NCBI GenBank assembly: GCA_009761415.1
Contig: QUOL01000009.1
Span: 1,302,001-1,366,000, forward strand
Direction of reading: 5' to 3'
DNA length: 64,000 nucleotides
Source: Sarcomyxa edulis
Lineage: Eukaryota; Basidiomycota; Agaricomycetes; Agaricales; Mycenaceae
The stretch's first letter is position 1, and each line of letters opens with the position of its first letter. The position numbers and the translations under genes are program-made. The notes beneath the pieces are model-generated. The model saw nothing but the letters and a program-made list of their open reading frames with translations. It was not told the DNA's origin and made no database searches. Shown one piece after another: positions 11,401-22,740 of this stretch.

Positions 11401-12407
11401 GTGTGATGGAACGCGAGTGTAGCAGGTCCTAAACCAAAGAACAAAGGTCCAAAGAGAGGTGAAAGAGTCGGAGGTGTATGTCCAGATGATGCACTATGTG
11501 CGGTCAGTCGTGTTAGAAGAGTCAAGACGTTGAGAATGATGGATCGCAATGGAGGGACGAGGTCAGGTAGTAAAGTAGCGAAATGTGACGGTGGATAGTT
11601 CAAGGCTGAAATTGGAAATCAAATCAATGAAATGGTGAATTTGTGGTGTGTAGGAACAACTAGGAACGCACCTGCTTCTGCATCGCGGAATTCCGTGTAC
11701 TGATCCCAAGCAATCAGACCACGGACATCTTGTCCTCCGACCGACCTGACAACCCTAGCTAGGGCCCAACGAAGACACATTCCCAACTCGTGAGGCCCTG
11801 CAAACCGTGCCTCTTCTCTCCATCGCAATTCAGCCTCTCCTGCCGAATTGCCTGCACTGCTAGAGCATGTACGCAGAAATGTCTGAATAAGCCTCTTGAT
11901 AGAAGGAGATGACACGTCGAGTGCGAGACTTGAGAAGATGAAGGGTGTGGTCAATCCACCTCGTGCTGCCAATTCTTCAGCGACAACATCAACGAGCCGA
12001 GAGACCTCCTCTAAACCCAAAACGACATGACGTTCACAGGATAGATAGCCATAATCGTGCTCTTTGGGTTGTTCCACGGCACCCGATTCGTCTCGTGGTC
12101 TCTCTAGATTGAGAGGTAAGAAGGCGCCGTCAGGAATGGCTGGAAGCGGTGAGAATGAACCAGCATCATATTCCTGACGCTCCCTGGCAGTACTAAGAGT
12201 ACGAAGACGCTTGTCCTGCTCCTTGGCCTTCTTCTTGTCTTTCTTTGAGAGTGGGGAAGAAGATGTACTGGAAATGCCGCGGTTTGATGATCTGCTAGAG
12301 ACCCGACCGAACTCGTCTAGAGCCCCAGCGCCGTCGTTTAAAGGTAAGGAAAGTTTATTTTTGTTGGGAGTTGAATTAGTACGAGAACGAGAGAATATGG
12401 TGTGCAT
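8414..12407 (-). CDS. MSB1/Mug8-type (DUF1708) morphogenesis protein
   Basis: The start is MHTIFSRSRTN at 12407. Exon 1 is 11672-12407 and exon 2 begins at 11605 (ALNYPPSHFATLL); further introns lie near 10625-10680 and 10240-10290; the stop is at 8414. After a Ser-rich, Lys-rich N-terminus comes GLEEVSRLVDVVAEELAARG, then LTTPFIFSSLALDV and IKRLIQTFLRTC, the hallmark of the Msb1/Mug8 N-terminal domain (PF08101). A helical second half follows, with FHHTYVHYLRAAHAMEHIL and LKEWIKGYPAMLPSLLD. Later exons give WNDFSASGF and LILFEEFVPLEYRQQL. The last roughly 570 residues are acidic, Ser/Pro-rich and probably disordered. In yeasts, members of this family act in Cdc42/Rho1-dependent polarity and cell-wall signalling at the bud neck or septum. 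The same role here is inferred from the family only. Long open frames on the opposite strand are shadows. Confidence 0.85.
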
Positions 12408-12676
12408 CGAAGTGCGGGGATGTGAAAAGTTGGACCACACCAGGAGGAGAACGACAAAACCGGAATACCTCAATAAACCGAAATTTCTGTTTCGACCCTG
12501 CCGAATGGCACAAATATCAAAAAAATAATCATTATATCCACGACGTCCGTCATCTTGAATGTTCCTGACTACATGTATCGAGGATTCGTATTTACGAAAA
12601 GAGCAGCTGTCAGTATACATGAAGGCTATCTTGATTCATTAAAATAAGTAGTGTCTCTGGTCCGTCCAGAGTCGAG

Positions 12677-13545
12677 TTAAACAGCCTCTAGCTTTTGCTG
12701 CTTCATCGATATCAGTATCAAAAGTATCGCAAGATTGACCCGTCACTTACGGACGGATATCCACTTCCCAGCTGAGGACCACCGGGCAATGGAGAGTAAG
12801 GTCCATTGGTGGGAGCTGGGTACACGGTCTGTGGATAAGCCACAGGCGCCCCATACTGAACAGGATTCTGCATCTGGTACATCGCAGTGGTCCTCGCCAA
12901 CGCCGCTTTCCTTCGGCGATAGTGGATGAAGAGGGCGGAAGCGATGAGAAGACCAGACACCACGACTGGCAAGATGGAAGGCGCGTTATTGAGGAAGACG
13001 TCGATAAAATGGAAACAAAACAAAATGCGTACGAATGGACACAGCGATGGCAATTCTAGCGCCTGTCGACAAGTTCAGATGATTGTGCGTGCACTTTGTG
13101 GTGGTGACATCGCCATCACTATCAAAATTCAAGCCGTAGAGAAAACGACATTGTCAGTACTAGTATCATCAAAACGATGGGGCTCTCGGAGAACATCGAA
13201 GTGAAAAGGAAAAGCAACGGGTCGTATGGAAGGCTACGAATTGAATCGTTGTGGAGATGATGCAGAGAAGGCCACGCTGATATGAATGTCAAGTAACAAT
13301 ATTACGAGACATTCGCATGGACAAGGCCGGAAAGGGAAAGTGTGTTCTAAAAACGGAGCCGAGATACTCACAATGTGGTATGACAATCCTCGTCATCGAA
13401 TGCGTATGCCATTGGTACAGCAGATAGTATCCATAAAGCAACGACAGCTGGCGCCAGGCCGGCATAACGAGAAGCTACAGAACATCAAGTGAAGTTTGTT
13501 CAGCCAGCAATCGAGGGTCATTAGAATGAGAAACTCACTCATCAT
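12677..13545 (-). CDS. Small single-pass membrane protein with Pro/Tyr-rich tail (paralogue of 15163-15888)
   Basis: Short exons, assembled by comparison with the gene at 15.2 kb. Exon 1 is just ATG-ATG-A (13545), followed by a GTGAGT intron. The next exon encodes a signal-like segment, RYAGLAPAVVALWILSAVPMAYA, then an acidic, Cys-containing start (DDEDCHTT). After a further short exon come KCTHNHLNLSTGARIAIAVSI and, across an intron inside the membrane span, VVSGLLIASALFIHYRRRKAA. The cytosolic tail is rich in Gln, Pro, Tyr and Gly (YGAPVAYPQTVYPAP). The last exon QKLEAV ends at TAA 12677-12679. The paralogue has the same plan: signal, Cys-bearing short ectodomain, intron inside the membrane span, basic stop-transfer, Pro-rich tail, and a tiny last exon. 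The function is unknown. Confidence 0.65.
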
Positions 13546-15162
13546 TAAAACTTGAGGTATGAAAGGATGAGAAAGGAAAGGAAATGCGCCCGTACAGGAT
13601 GAGACCACACCTTAAGTACATTCTAGTAACTTTGTGCGCCATGGAGATATAACGACGCTCGTCGGCTTTATCAAAGAGGCTATGAGAAGCTCTTGGCCCG
13701 TGTCGGTCTTGACTAACTCAGCGAGGCTGTGGTAGTACCCCACTCTCAAAGTATTCACGAGCGAGGTTGTGCCACCAAATAGTACAAAGAACAAGAAAGA
13801 TGATGTGTGGCGATGTTGCATTCTTTTGCTATCAATTCACGACACATGGCTGTCAACGACACTTCATGATGCGCAAAAATGAATGAAGTACCTTCAAGCT
13901 CTTTGAACAACTGCATACCCGAGTTAACACCGCAAATGCGTATACCGAGCTTTGCAGTGTCGCGTCCATTGAGGGACTTTAGTACGATGAGCGCAGCACT
14001 AGTCTTCCCAGGATCCGGTTGCCATGATAAGCATACGAATCTAGAGTGTAAGGATATAATTTTTCTCTACCATTTCCTTCGTCGAGAGCCTGGGACCTCG
14101 AATAATTGTCCCACATTTGCAAGGTCTGGTCCAGCACTCTAGACTGAGTAGATATAGGTGTGGCCAAAAGGCTACACACTATCAGAGGGCGGTTTCTCTT
14201 AGAATCCGCACCTCTGTCGTAAAAACGAACTTCACAGGAAGAGGACCTAGTTTTCGGTCACCGTCAAACTCTTCCTACAAAGATTTCTGTATGCCACCAA
14301 TAAGTCAGCTAATCGAAAACAGAGAAGACAAGGAGTGAGGACAAACAAAAGACAACGATGAACAGGTTAATGAACGAAGATTTATACAAATTATCCCAGG
14401 TCATGCGTACAATGGTCTACAGACACAGAGGCATGGATTCATTTATGCAAAACTCGCGGCGACGTTGAATGTACGCTACCACGAGTAAAAGCCCCATATC
14501 GTGCCTCCATGCATGCAGAAAACATTGACACTATGTATGCGAGGATTGACTCGCAGCGTAGATTGATGAATACCGCACACCATGTCGGCCTGTTACATCC
14601 GATTTGACCCAGATTCTCCGTCGTTTCTCTTGTCATTTTCCGCACGTGCAGAAGTCTGGCAGTAGAAAAGATGCGGAGATGTGGAGAGGAGATGGTGAAG
14701 AGCAGACATAGCGTGCGCTGACTATCGGCTTCATACGAATAGCAGATTGCCCTCGTGCCTCCCAACTTCGTGGGGTCTGACCAGCCGCCTCCGACAGAGA
14801 CGGGGATTGAGGAGGGGGAAACAAAGGGGGAGTGGGAAAAAAACAGGATTGGCAGGAGATAGAACAGGAGGAGTAGAATCGAGATACGGGCTCACTGATG
14901 ATTACAACAGAAGTCGATTTCCCAATCTGTAAATCTTTGAGATTGAGAAACAGACTGCGGGAAGGAAAACCAAAATCGTGATCATAGAATACAAAGAGCC
15001 TGTCTTGGATATCTAGGTACTTGATCTGAGGGATGAAACACCAGCTTCCTACTGGCTCTTGTCAGAACAGAAGAAAAGGTAAAAAGTGCGTTCCTACCAT
15101 CTCGTTTCCCAAAAGCTTCATCGTCGATCAACGACTTGACCTTCACATGACCAAATGATCGC
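13546..15162. other. No gene recognised between the two paralogous membrane-protein genes
   Basis: Small open frames only. The minus-strand frame at 13612-13821 starts with a hydrophobic, signal-like segment (SSFLFFVLFGGTTSLVN) but has no clear continuation. I see no third copy of the flanking paralogues. Confidence 0.35.
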
Positions 15163-15888
15163 TCAAACAGTCTCCTTGTGTACTCCGGGCTGTCCTGCAC
15201 CAGAATACATGTATGTAGCTGGTGGCATTTGCTAAATCCCAAATGTAAGTGGATACTCCTACTTTCGTCTCAAATAATAAATAAACTCACAGAATCAGAC
15301 GAATAACCATTGAAAGGATACGTAGAGCCAGTGGGGGCCGGGTATCCCGCAGGCGGTGCGTATGTACCCGGTGGTGCTGTGATATTATACGAGCCTTGAG
15401 GAATCATGGTCGGGTTGAACGACTGCATAGGAGGTGGCCCTTGGATCTGGTTGCTGTCGACTGTTGCAGCTAATCTCTTTGCGCGACGGTTCTTGATGAA
15501 GGCACCGATTCCAAGGAATAGAATGAGGGCTCCGACTATGGAACAACACAATGAGAGGTCTGTCAGAAGAACAATGGAAGAACAAAGCGTGCGCACGAAT
15601 GGATGCTCCAACGATGATCTTGATTGTCGACGAGAGCCTGTTCCTACAGTGGGTAACTCCAAATCTATCGATCAGAACAATGATATTCAGTGGAATATCG
15701 CGCTTGGTCGGAGTTGGGCTTACACATCCGTTGTACAGACTCTTTCAGCATTCGCACCTGGCAACGACGATAGTGCCCACAACGCGGTCAAAGAGAGAGC
15801 AGGAAATCCTTTCAAAGTGAATGCTGTCTTTGTCGTTAGAACTCGAGAGAACAAATCACATCTTGAGAGATGATCTCAACGCACCCAT
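15163..15888 (-). CDS. Small single-pass membrane protein with Pro/Tyr-rich tail (paralogue of 12677-13545)
   Basis: Exon 1 is ATGG (start 15888) before a GTGCGT intron. The next exon gives a signal peptide (ALSLTALWALSSLPGANA) and ERVCTTD. After an intron come CRNRLSSTIKIIVGASI and, across an intron within the membrane helix, VGALILFLGIGAFIKNRRAKR. The tail is Pro/Gly/Tyr-rich (APPGTYAPPAGYPAPTGS). A final exon, QMPPATYMYSGAGQPG, ends KETV and stops at 15163-15165. Intron positions relative to the membrane span match those of the neighbouring paralogue, which supports both models and a local duplication. The extracellular part is short and has few Cys. The function is unknown. Confidence 0.7.
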
Positions 15889-16666
15889 CGTGAGTATGAT
15901 TCGTGAGGTCCGTTAAGTCAATAGATGAAGCTGAGAGTTAGAGAATGAAAGACTGCACAGCAGCGAGAAAGGATATAAGGAAGCTGAAAAGTGGTAGCAA
16001 GAAGAAGGAAACAGAAAGACTTCCAGCTGTGTCGGAGCGTTTTCGGGGAGATCCTTTATTTATCATCACGTTAACCGGAAGCTGTGCTTGGTATTTCACC
16101 TCGGTTTTGATGGGAAGCTGATGCGTAGCGGCCGCTAGTGCACATCAATGCATAAGACTTGGAGCTATCCCATCGATGCTACTCAAGGGGTCAACTCCAA
16201 TCGAAGAAAATGGAGGGGCTGAAGAAAAGCATGAACATGTCTGAGAGACAAAGGTCAAAATTCAAAATTGCCTCCTTGATGTGCATACCCGCGTGTCTGT
16301 GTGGGTCTTCGCAAGGCCTGGACTCCGAAGTCGGACGCGTCGACGGAGGGAGAGGTTGGTTGCGCGACTCTATGGCGTATCCTCGACTCAAGCGCGGATC
16401 AGAGACGTGAATCGAGGACAGAATCTCAATCTTGCAAGTAAAGCTCAAGCTTGAGCATATAAGCTCACTCATTCAGCAGTTTCTTTGGAAAGTATGGGTC
16501 TCCCTCACGAGAATCGGACAATGTAATGGATGCTGGTTTACAAACAAAAAATATATTAGAAATACTAATACACGTAACACCAAGAAAGGCCCCAGTCTAC
16601 GTCAAGTCCTTTATATTACACCACCCATATACATAACAGATAATGGGGTGCGATGCGACCGACGCA
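15889..16666. other. No gene recognised
   Basis: Upstream region of the small membrane-protein gene and 3' flank of the OPT transporter. It contains a NotI-like GCGGCCGC near 16127 and a short palindromic phrase, CAAGCTCAAGCTTGAG, near 16440. No coding exons seen. Confidence 0.5.
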
Positions 16667-19600
16667 TTACCATGTCGTAGGACTGCAAACACAAAGAGAT
16701 GTGTTAGTGATCGAAGACTGAGACACGAAGGATTATACAGAGGACGTACCCGAACGGCTTGGTAGCAGTCAGCATGGGTGTTCCCAAAGAATCGGCGTTA
16801 TCGAAAGGAACAGTGTTCCCCCACCAGACCTGTATACTGTGAAGGCCAATCGTTCCGTTCAAGGGATATTGTAGACAGAAGAAGATGAGAATAGCGGAGA
16901 TGGCAACACCAGCGTCCATCGCAGCAGAAAGTACATCTGCAGAAAGGCGGAGTTAAGTCTTGGAAAATAGGACAAAACACGACAAAAACGTACAGTTGTA
17001 CTTGGTCCACCACGAGAAATGACGCCTGCGGATAACGTACTGGAAGATGAATCCGACGATAGCCCATGGCACATAGTTGACAGCGGATGCAGGAGGAATA
17101 GCACCAGTGCCCGAGAAGATGACGGGGAAACTGAGAGAAAAGCGAATTAGAAACGGACGAGAAAAACAAATAGATATGAATAACTCACTTGAGGTACCGA
17201 ATCCAGCTGTTCGGCCACTTCAAGCTGCAGAGCCAAGCGATGGCAGGGCAAGCAACACCAATCAAGAAGAAGAACACCAAGCCGTAGTAAATCTGACCCT
17301 TGGAGAATTGACGAGCGGGGCCGATGACACCCCAGATGATAGAGGCGGTACCGAAGACCTCAGTGCTTGGGCAGATGAATCCATCCTTCTGAGTGGCGCT
17401 GCACATGTCTGGAATGTTGGTGAACATCCAAGCTTGAACACCGAGTTGCACAGTTCCAGCAACGATGGTGGCGATGACTTGAGACCAGAACATGGGGCGA
17501 GGAGGAATCTTCATGTAGTGGCCAAGCTTGAAGTCGGAAGCAAAGGTCAAAGCTTGAGCCATGGTGATGTAACCCCCTACGAAATTCCCGAATCAATATC
17601 GTAGAAAAGTGGGAAACGTAGAAAAGGATGAACGTACAAGTCTTGAACATCATCATAGCGACTGGGCGTCCTGGAAGCATGTATCCGATGATCAACTCAG
17701 TGACGACGTTCAATCCGACTTGCTGATTGGTAATGGCCTGGATCATACCAACGGGAATGGTGTAGACGAAGGAGATGATCAAAGCGACGACGAAAGCCCA
17801 GACGGGGAGCTGAGTAGGCCAGACTTCGATGGAGATGACACCGAAAACGAACATACTGAGGAAGATAATCATGTACCACCATTCGGGGACCTGGGGGTAT
17901 TTGGACATCAAGCGAGCATGGATATCGGGCTGCTCTCCAATCGAGCGACGGGACTGCACCCATATTTGCTTGCGGAAGTAGAGGAAGGCGTGGGTGAGCG
18001 TAGCGGTGATCGAAGCAAACGAAAGACCGTAAGAGATGGCGAAAGTCGTAGACAAGAAGAGGGGACTATAGGCTTTGTAAGCCTCTTCGTTAAACGTAGA
18101 ATCAGCGTTAACAATTCTTGAGACGTCGTAAGCTCCTCCGGTGTTGTTGTAAGATCCACGAGAGGAGATGGGCATGTACTTGCTTTCCCACACGTTGGTG
18201 TACTGCATCAAAATAATCAGTTACCAATCGATCCGATTATAGTAATCATATCGACATACGTAGAGCGCAGGTGTGATGATCCCTAAAGAGGACATTGTAT
18301 TGGTGAGTACGGTCGTCACGATCTGATGTGACAAAAAGATAGGCTCACAGAAGAAAAATACGAATCCAGCTGCAACATTAGCCTCAGCCCACCACGGAGT
18401 GGCGAGTGGAGAGCCAATATAAGCTATTTGGGCCCAATCGAAGGTGATGAGACTCATTCCCATGCCGTGGACATAACCGAACATCTGGTTGACAGGAACG
18501 TTATCGGGTGCAATCCAGCAGACCCACGAGAAGTAGGACAAGGCTTGGAAGAGGTATCCGGGGAAGAAGTACCAACAGGTAGAAGCCAGGAAAGCGTAGA
18601 AGAAGAATCTTTCACGACTTATACCTCCGCGGTTTCCAACACCAGCGTACTGCTGAGCGTGTAGGGTGTTGAAGAGGGCGCATGTTACAAGGTTGGCAGG
18701 CCAGACTAACAAAGAGGTGAACAATATCAGTTAGAGTTCTTCTTGGCGTGTCCTGATCAAACTTACTCATAGATGGGGGCTGGACCAAGAACCGACGACA
18801 GATACCACCGATAGAGAAACCGATGAGCTGCGTGGACATAACGACCATCCATTGATCTGAGAAAAAGAAACAGCGATAAGTTTTCCAGCCAGACTGTAAA
18901 TCAATGGGGACTGACAGCTGAAGTTGTAGTTCTGGTTGTAGTATACACGCTGGACAGCAACGATGTCGGTAGCATATGCAGAACCCGCACCAACAGAAGC
19001 CATGATAGTGATAAGAACATGTTCCTTGATGGTGAAGGGGCCGGGGTTGAGGGAGATACCGAAGATTTTGACATTGGGCACGAATCTTGCCCAAGCTCTA
19101 CCGATAGGGAAGGAGAGCAATTGCGCGACGATCTACAGGTCCATGTGTATGAGATAAACATATCCCGGGCAACATATTGAGAAGAACTTACTCCACCAAC
19201 AGTGACGGCTGTGTTGAGAGTATGTAGATAAGCACAAGACGAGTCATGAAAGAAAGTAGTACTGACAAGGATACCGGAAGAAAAAGAACTGATTGAGACC
19301 TGGGATGATAATTGCCCAGATCAAACCAATTACCCAGGACCGTACGCTGTCCACAGGAATAGATGGGTCATCCGTGTTGGCGACGGCCGATCGGACCTCG
19401 GGGTATGGGGAATCGTCCTCTGAGACGAGAGATATAAATGAGCGCACGACACCAATCAATGTGAGAAAACATACCGAGTACGCCGGCAATGGCCGCTTCC
19501 TTGTCGATGTTGGGATCATCGAACTCGGGAATGGCGACGGCCTCAGCATCCTCTGCAAAGTGATCAAAGATAAGAGTCAGTGAATGGAAGGGAGAGAAAA

Positions 19601-19677
19601 CACCCACCGAGGTTGGCTACTTTCTCGACATCGACGTCGGAGCTGGCGCTATGCTTATCGTCGGGGACGTAAGACAT
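16667..19677 (-). CDS. OPT-family small oligopeptide transporter
   Basis: The start is MSYVPDDKHS at 19677 and the inferred end is PFGPTTW-TAA at 16667 after a last GTACGT intron. About ten exons encode a hydrophilic acidic N-terminus and then many membrane segments. Family-typical stretches include VRSWVIGLIWAIIIPGLNQF, CWYFFPGYLFQALSYFSWVC with WIAPDNVPVNQMFGYVHGMG, NTGGAYDVSRIVN, KLGHYMKIPPRPMFWSQVIA and QLGVQAWMFTNIPDMC. These match the PF03169 oligopeptide transporters of fungi and plants, proton-coupled importers of tetra- and pentapeptides or glutathione at the plasma membrane. The substrate cannot be told from sequence. No frameshifts were noticed. The neighbours are not obviously related, although a secreted protease gene lies 40 kb away. 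Confidence 0.92.
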
Positions 19678-20415
19678 GGTTGCTCGAGCTGAAGCACCGG
19701 GGGGGCTGAGGAGTTAGAACCAAAGCATCTGGTTCTTGTACGAATCCGGAGAACCACATGCATAAGGTGTAGATAAGAGACACACGAGTGACGGGAACTA
19801 CCTGCCCGAAAATAGTATCCACGATCAAGTCCCGGTTATCTTCTTGGCTGTGGGGGGGATGTGTGCATGCGTTACATGGCATCAGGAACGTCAAAGCTTG
19901 CATCTTAGATGCTCTCAGATGGGAAGCAGAATCGTATTCAGGTAGTACACGTGAAGAGTCCAGGTGGCCCCTTCCGCTTCTGTTCTTTTCCCGTGAGTAT
20001 CGCGGTGGCGGGTGCCTCCGATGGGTGGGATCCCGCAACAACAGACTTTTTTCTATCCAGTGCTTCTCGTCAATAAGACGTCAACGAGACCTTCGTACGA
20101 CACCCGCAACAATGCTTGATCAGGTGGAAGGTTTTCAGTAGCGGTTTGTTCCAACTGTCAGATGGTATCATCGCGTCGACAGGTGTTCTCGGATGGGCCT
20201 GTTGTCCAGGCTGCAAGAAAGCCCCGACAGCGTCTACCAGTTGTAGATACCTCCAGTAGATACATCTCCAAGATGCGACTAGTTGACATGTTTGGTGAAA
20301 CTTTATCGCAGGAAGCACGAGGGACAGATCAATTTATGAGACAATCATCGAGGTTTAGAGTCCCGCCGAGGACGAAACCGCATGTATACTTGACCGACGC
20401 ATCAACTACATAGGA
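19678..20415. other. No gene recognised (upstream region of the OPT transporter)
   Basis: Probably contains the transporter's promoter and 5' leader. No open frame with recognisable content. Confidence 0.5.
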
Positions 20416-22740
20416 TTAAGTCAACGGATCAATGGGAGATAAGAAATCGCCATACTTGAATAGTCTTGGGGTTTGCGCTGTTGCATATTTGCAAAAGCAC
20501 TCGAGCTCGGGTAGCTTCTCGTTCGTCATGAAATCTTGGTATCGAAGGCTGAGGATGGAGATCGGATGTATGCACATATGGACATCAAGGAGGATCATTT
20601 TGTAGAAGTTTGAGGTGGTCTCTGTTGGTCTGCGGTCGGCCACCAAAATTATTTGTCGAGGAGGAGCTGTGGATCGTGGGAAAGGCCGACGCGACGCTCG
20701 ATCACAATAAATAGCTCCGGCTTCGGAGTCGCTGGCCATTAAAAAACCAAGAACATAAGAAAGCTAAGCACTCAAACTCACTCGATACTTGGGCTGAGCC
20801 TTGAACCTTAACGACCGCACGTACCCGTATCATCAGAGGCTTTCGAAATGATTCGAAGCGAACAGTGTCGCCACTAAGTACTTGATGCCCGAAGAATACC
20901 GGGGATGCTGAAATCTCATTCCGAGAACCATAATGATACGAGTGGAACGGGATCCGTATGTGATAGTCGGTGCCGTTATTATCAAGAAAAGGAGCAAGAC
21001 AACAGGCTAGTTGATCTCATGCCTCTGACTACCTCTGCACAGTAAGGTATCCGGCCCCACTTGTAATTATCAGCAGCTATACTTAGAGACATCCCTCTGA
21101 TCTCTATAAAGTTTCCTTAAATTACTCGTTCCTGAGCATCATAGAGCGCGGTTGATGTCGTGTGCCACTTATGTGGACGCTGTACATGGTATCTGTGGGC
21201 GTCTGACATGGTATCGAGGGCAATGGATGAAACATATCGGTTGCACTTATGCCGCGCTGTAGAAGCTTCACTGGCAATACGCATATTGGCAACTTGGCTC
21301 GAGCTGAGGTAGTTCTGGATAAGCGTTACACGATTTGATAGCAATAATAGCTTCTCAGGAACGAAGAAAGCCTCTGGGAGAGCACACACTATGGTAATAC
21401 CCGAAAGGGGCTGCTATCAAGACGATCTCTAAATATTGAAAGGAATCATGACAGCTCCATGAACTTACGAGAAATTTTCCAACACGATCGAGCCAGGTGA
21501 ACCAGATACCAGTAAGGTCAGGGTGATGTCAGCGAGAGCATGGCCTAGCAATACACGACCATCAAGGAGTCCCGAGCGAGACCTTTCATACGATACACAG
21601 GAAGAACAGAAATAATGTTAATGTAAGATAAATCCATGGGGGAAGACGGTCCAAGACCAATGAATAACGTTCAGAGTCGAGAACAGATCGAAAGGTGACC
21701 TGGAAGATATTTTTGATGTATCTATCACCGCAAAGCCCTTGCTTGGCCAGACGCTCCACCCCATTCGCCGAGAGCCTCAAGATGACAAAGCCAACAAGAT
21801 TGAACGTCAGGGCCAAGAATCATGGAGAGATATCGGTTTCTTGTGGTGCGAGCCACTGCCGGGATCGATACAAGAATAGGTATAGTCTGCGTGACCAATG
21901 GAAAGAGGGAGGTTGCGCGAGGGCAGTTTCTGCGTACAATGACCGTGGGGTATTTATTGTTCAATGAGTAAGCAAACGCGGGCGTGTGTACGGTCATCTG
22001 ACCGGTGGACGTCGAGTGGGAAAGGACGTCCGCCGAGAAGGTACGTGGTGAGATAACGATCTCCACTGGGTTCGTCGATATTGCGCATCTTACTCCGGAG
22101 CAGACAAGAATTGACGGTTATAAGCGCACAGCGGTCCCGCCGATAGAGGAACATTGATATGCGCTCGGGCGTCGGGCGCCAGAAAACCAGGGAAATACTG
22201 CTGCCGTTTATCGAGGTGGAAGAAGACGCTGTCAATGCGGCCGAATTTAAATCGAAGGAAAGGCACGACCGATAATCATTAGGTACGGGAGAAGGGTGAC
22301 CGAGGAATCTCGACAGCGGGAAAACTGACGGTTCGACTGATGAGTGCTGGGCAGAAGATCAAGGTCCAGACGTTCAGGAAGCATACGGCTGTTCGGTGGG
22401 AAGACGGCCTTCCAAAATTCCATGAGAGACAGCATGTGTGAGACTAGCGGAATGATTGTCCATGTCATGGCGTACTGAAATTGCTATCAGCGGCCTCAGT
22501 CAGATTCTGACAAAAGAGACGCAAAACAATCCTGATCATCCTGAAGAGTTGATGTGAAAGGACGGAACTTACTTGATAGTAATAGGTTCCTGGACAGATA
22601 GACAGACAGACAGACGACTCGGCTTCAAGTAACCAGGCACTTCTCAAGGGTAACATTTGAACGGCGTTGAGGATGATAGGTACTATCAGCAACTTGACTG
22701 GCGGAAGAAGTAAACAGTTGGTGGCTTACTCGCATCAATC
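20416..22740 (-). other. Unclear minus-strand gene candidate(s) with hydrophobic exons
   Basis: Hydrophobic segments on the minus strand suggest a multi-exon membrane protein. Frame 22465-22692 contains MLIVPIILNAVQMLP and ends TYYYQ at a GTAAGT donor; the matching acceptor TTTCAG just above 22468 leads to YAMTWTIIPLVSHMLSLMEF. Further down, 21586-21816 has LTFNLVGFVILRLSANGV and PPWIYLTLTLFLFFLCIV. A frame of 107 codons at 20416-20739 is not linked to them with certainty. I do not recognise the family and could not complete an exon chain, so no CDS is claimed. Confidence 0.3.

Noticed and set aside
17077..18121. Two plus-strand frames of 170-175 codons within the OPT transporter
   Set aside because: Antisense shadows; the minus strand encodes unmistakable transporter segments.
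20416..22740. Assignment of the hydrophobic minus-strand exons to the wax synthase/MBOAT-like family
   Set aside because: General pattern of membrane spans only; the diagnostic W-x-x-W-H type motif was not found and the exon chain is incomplete.
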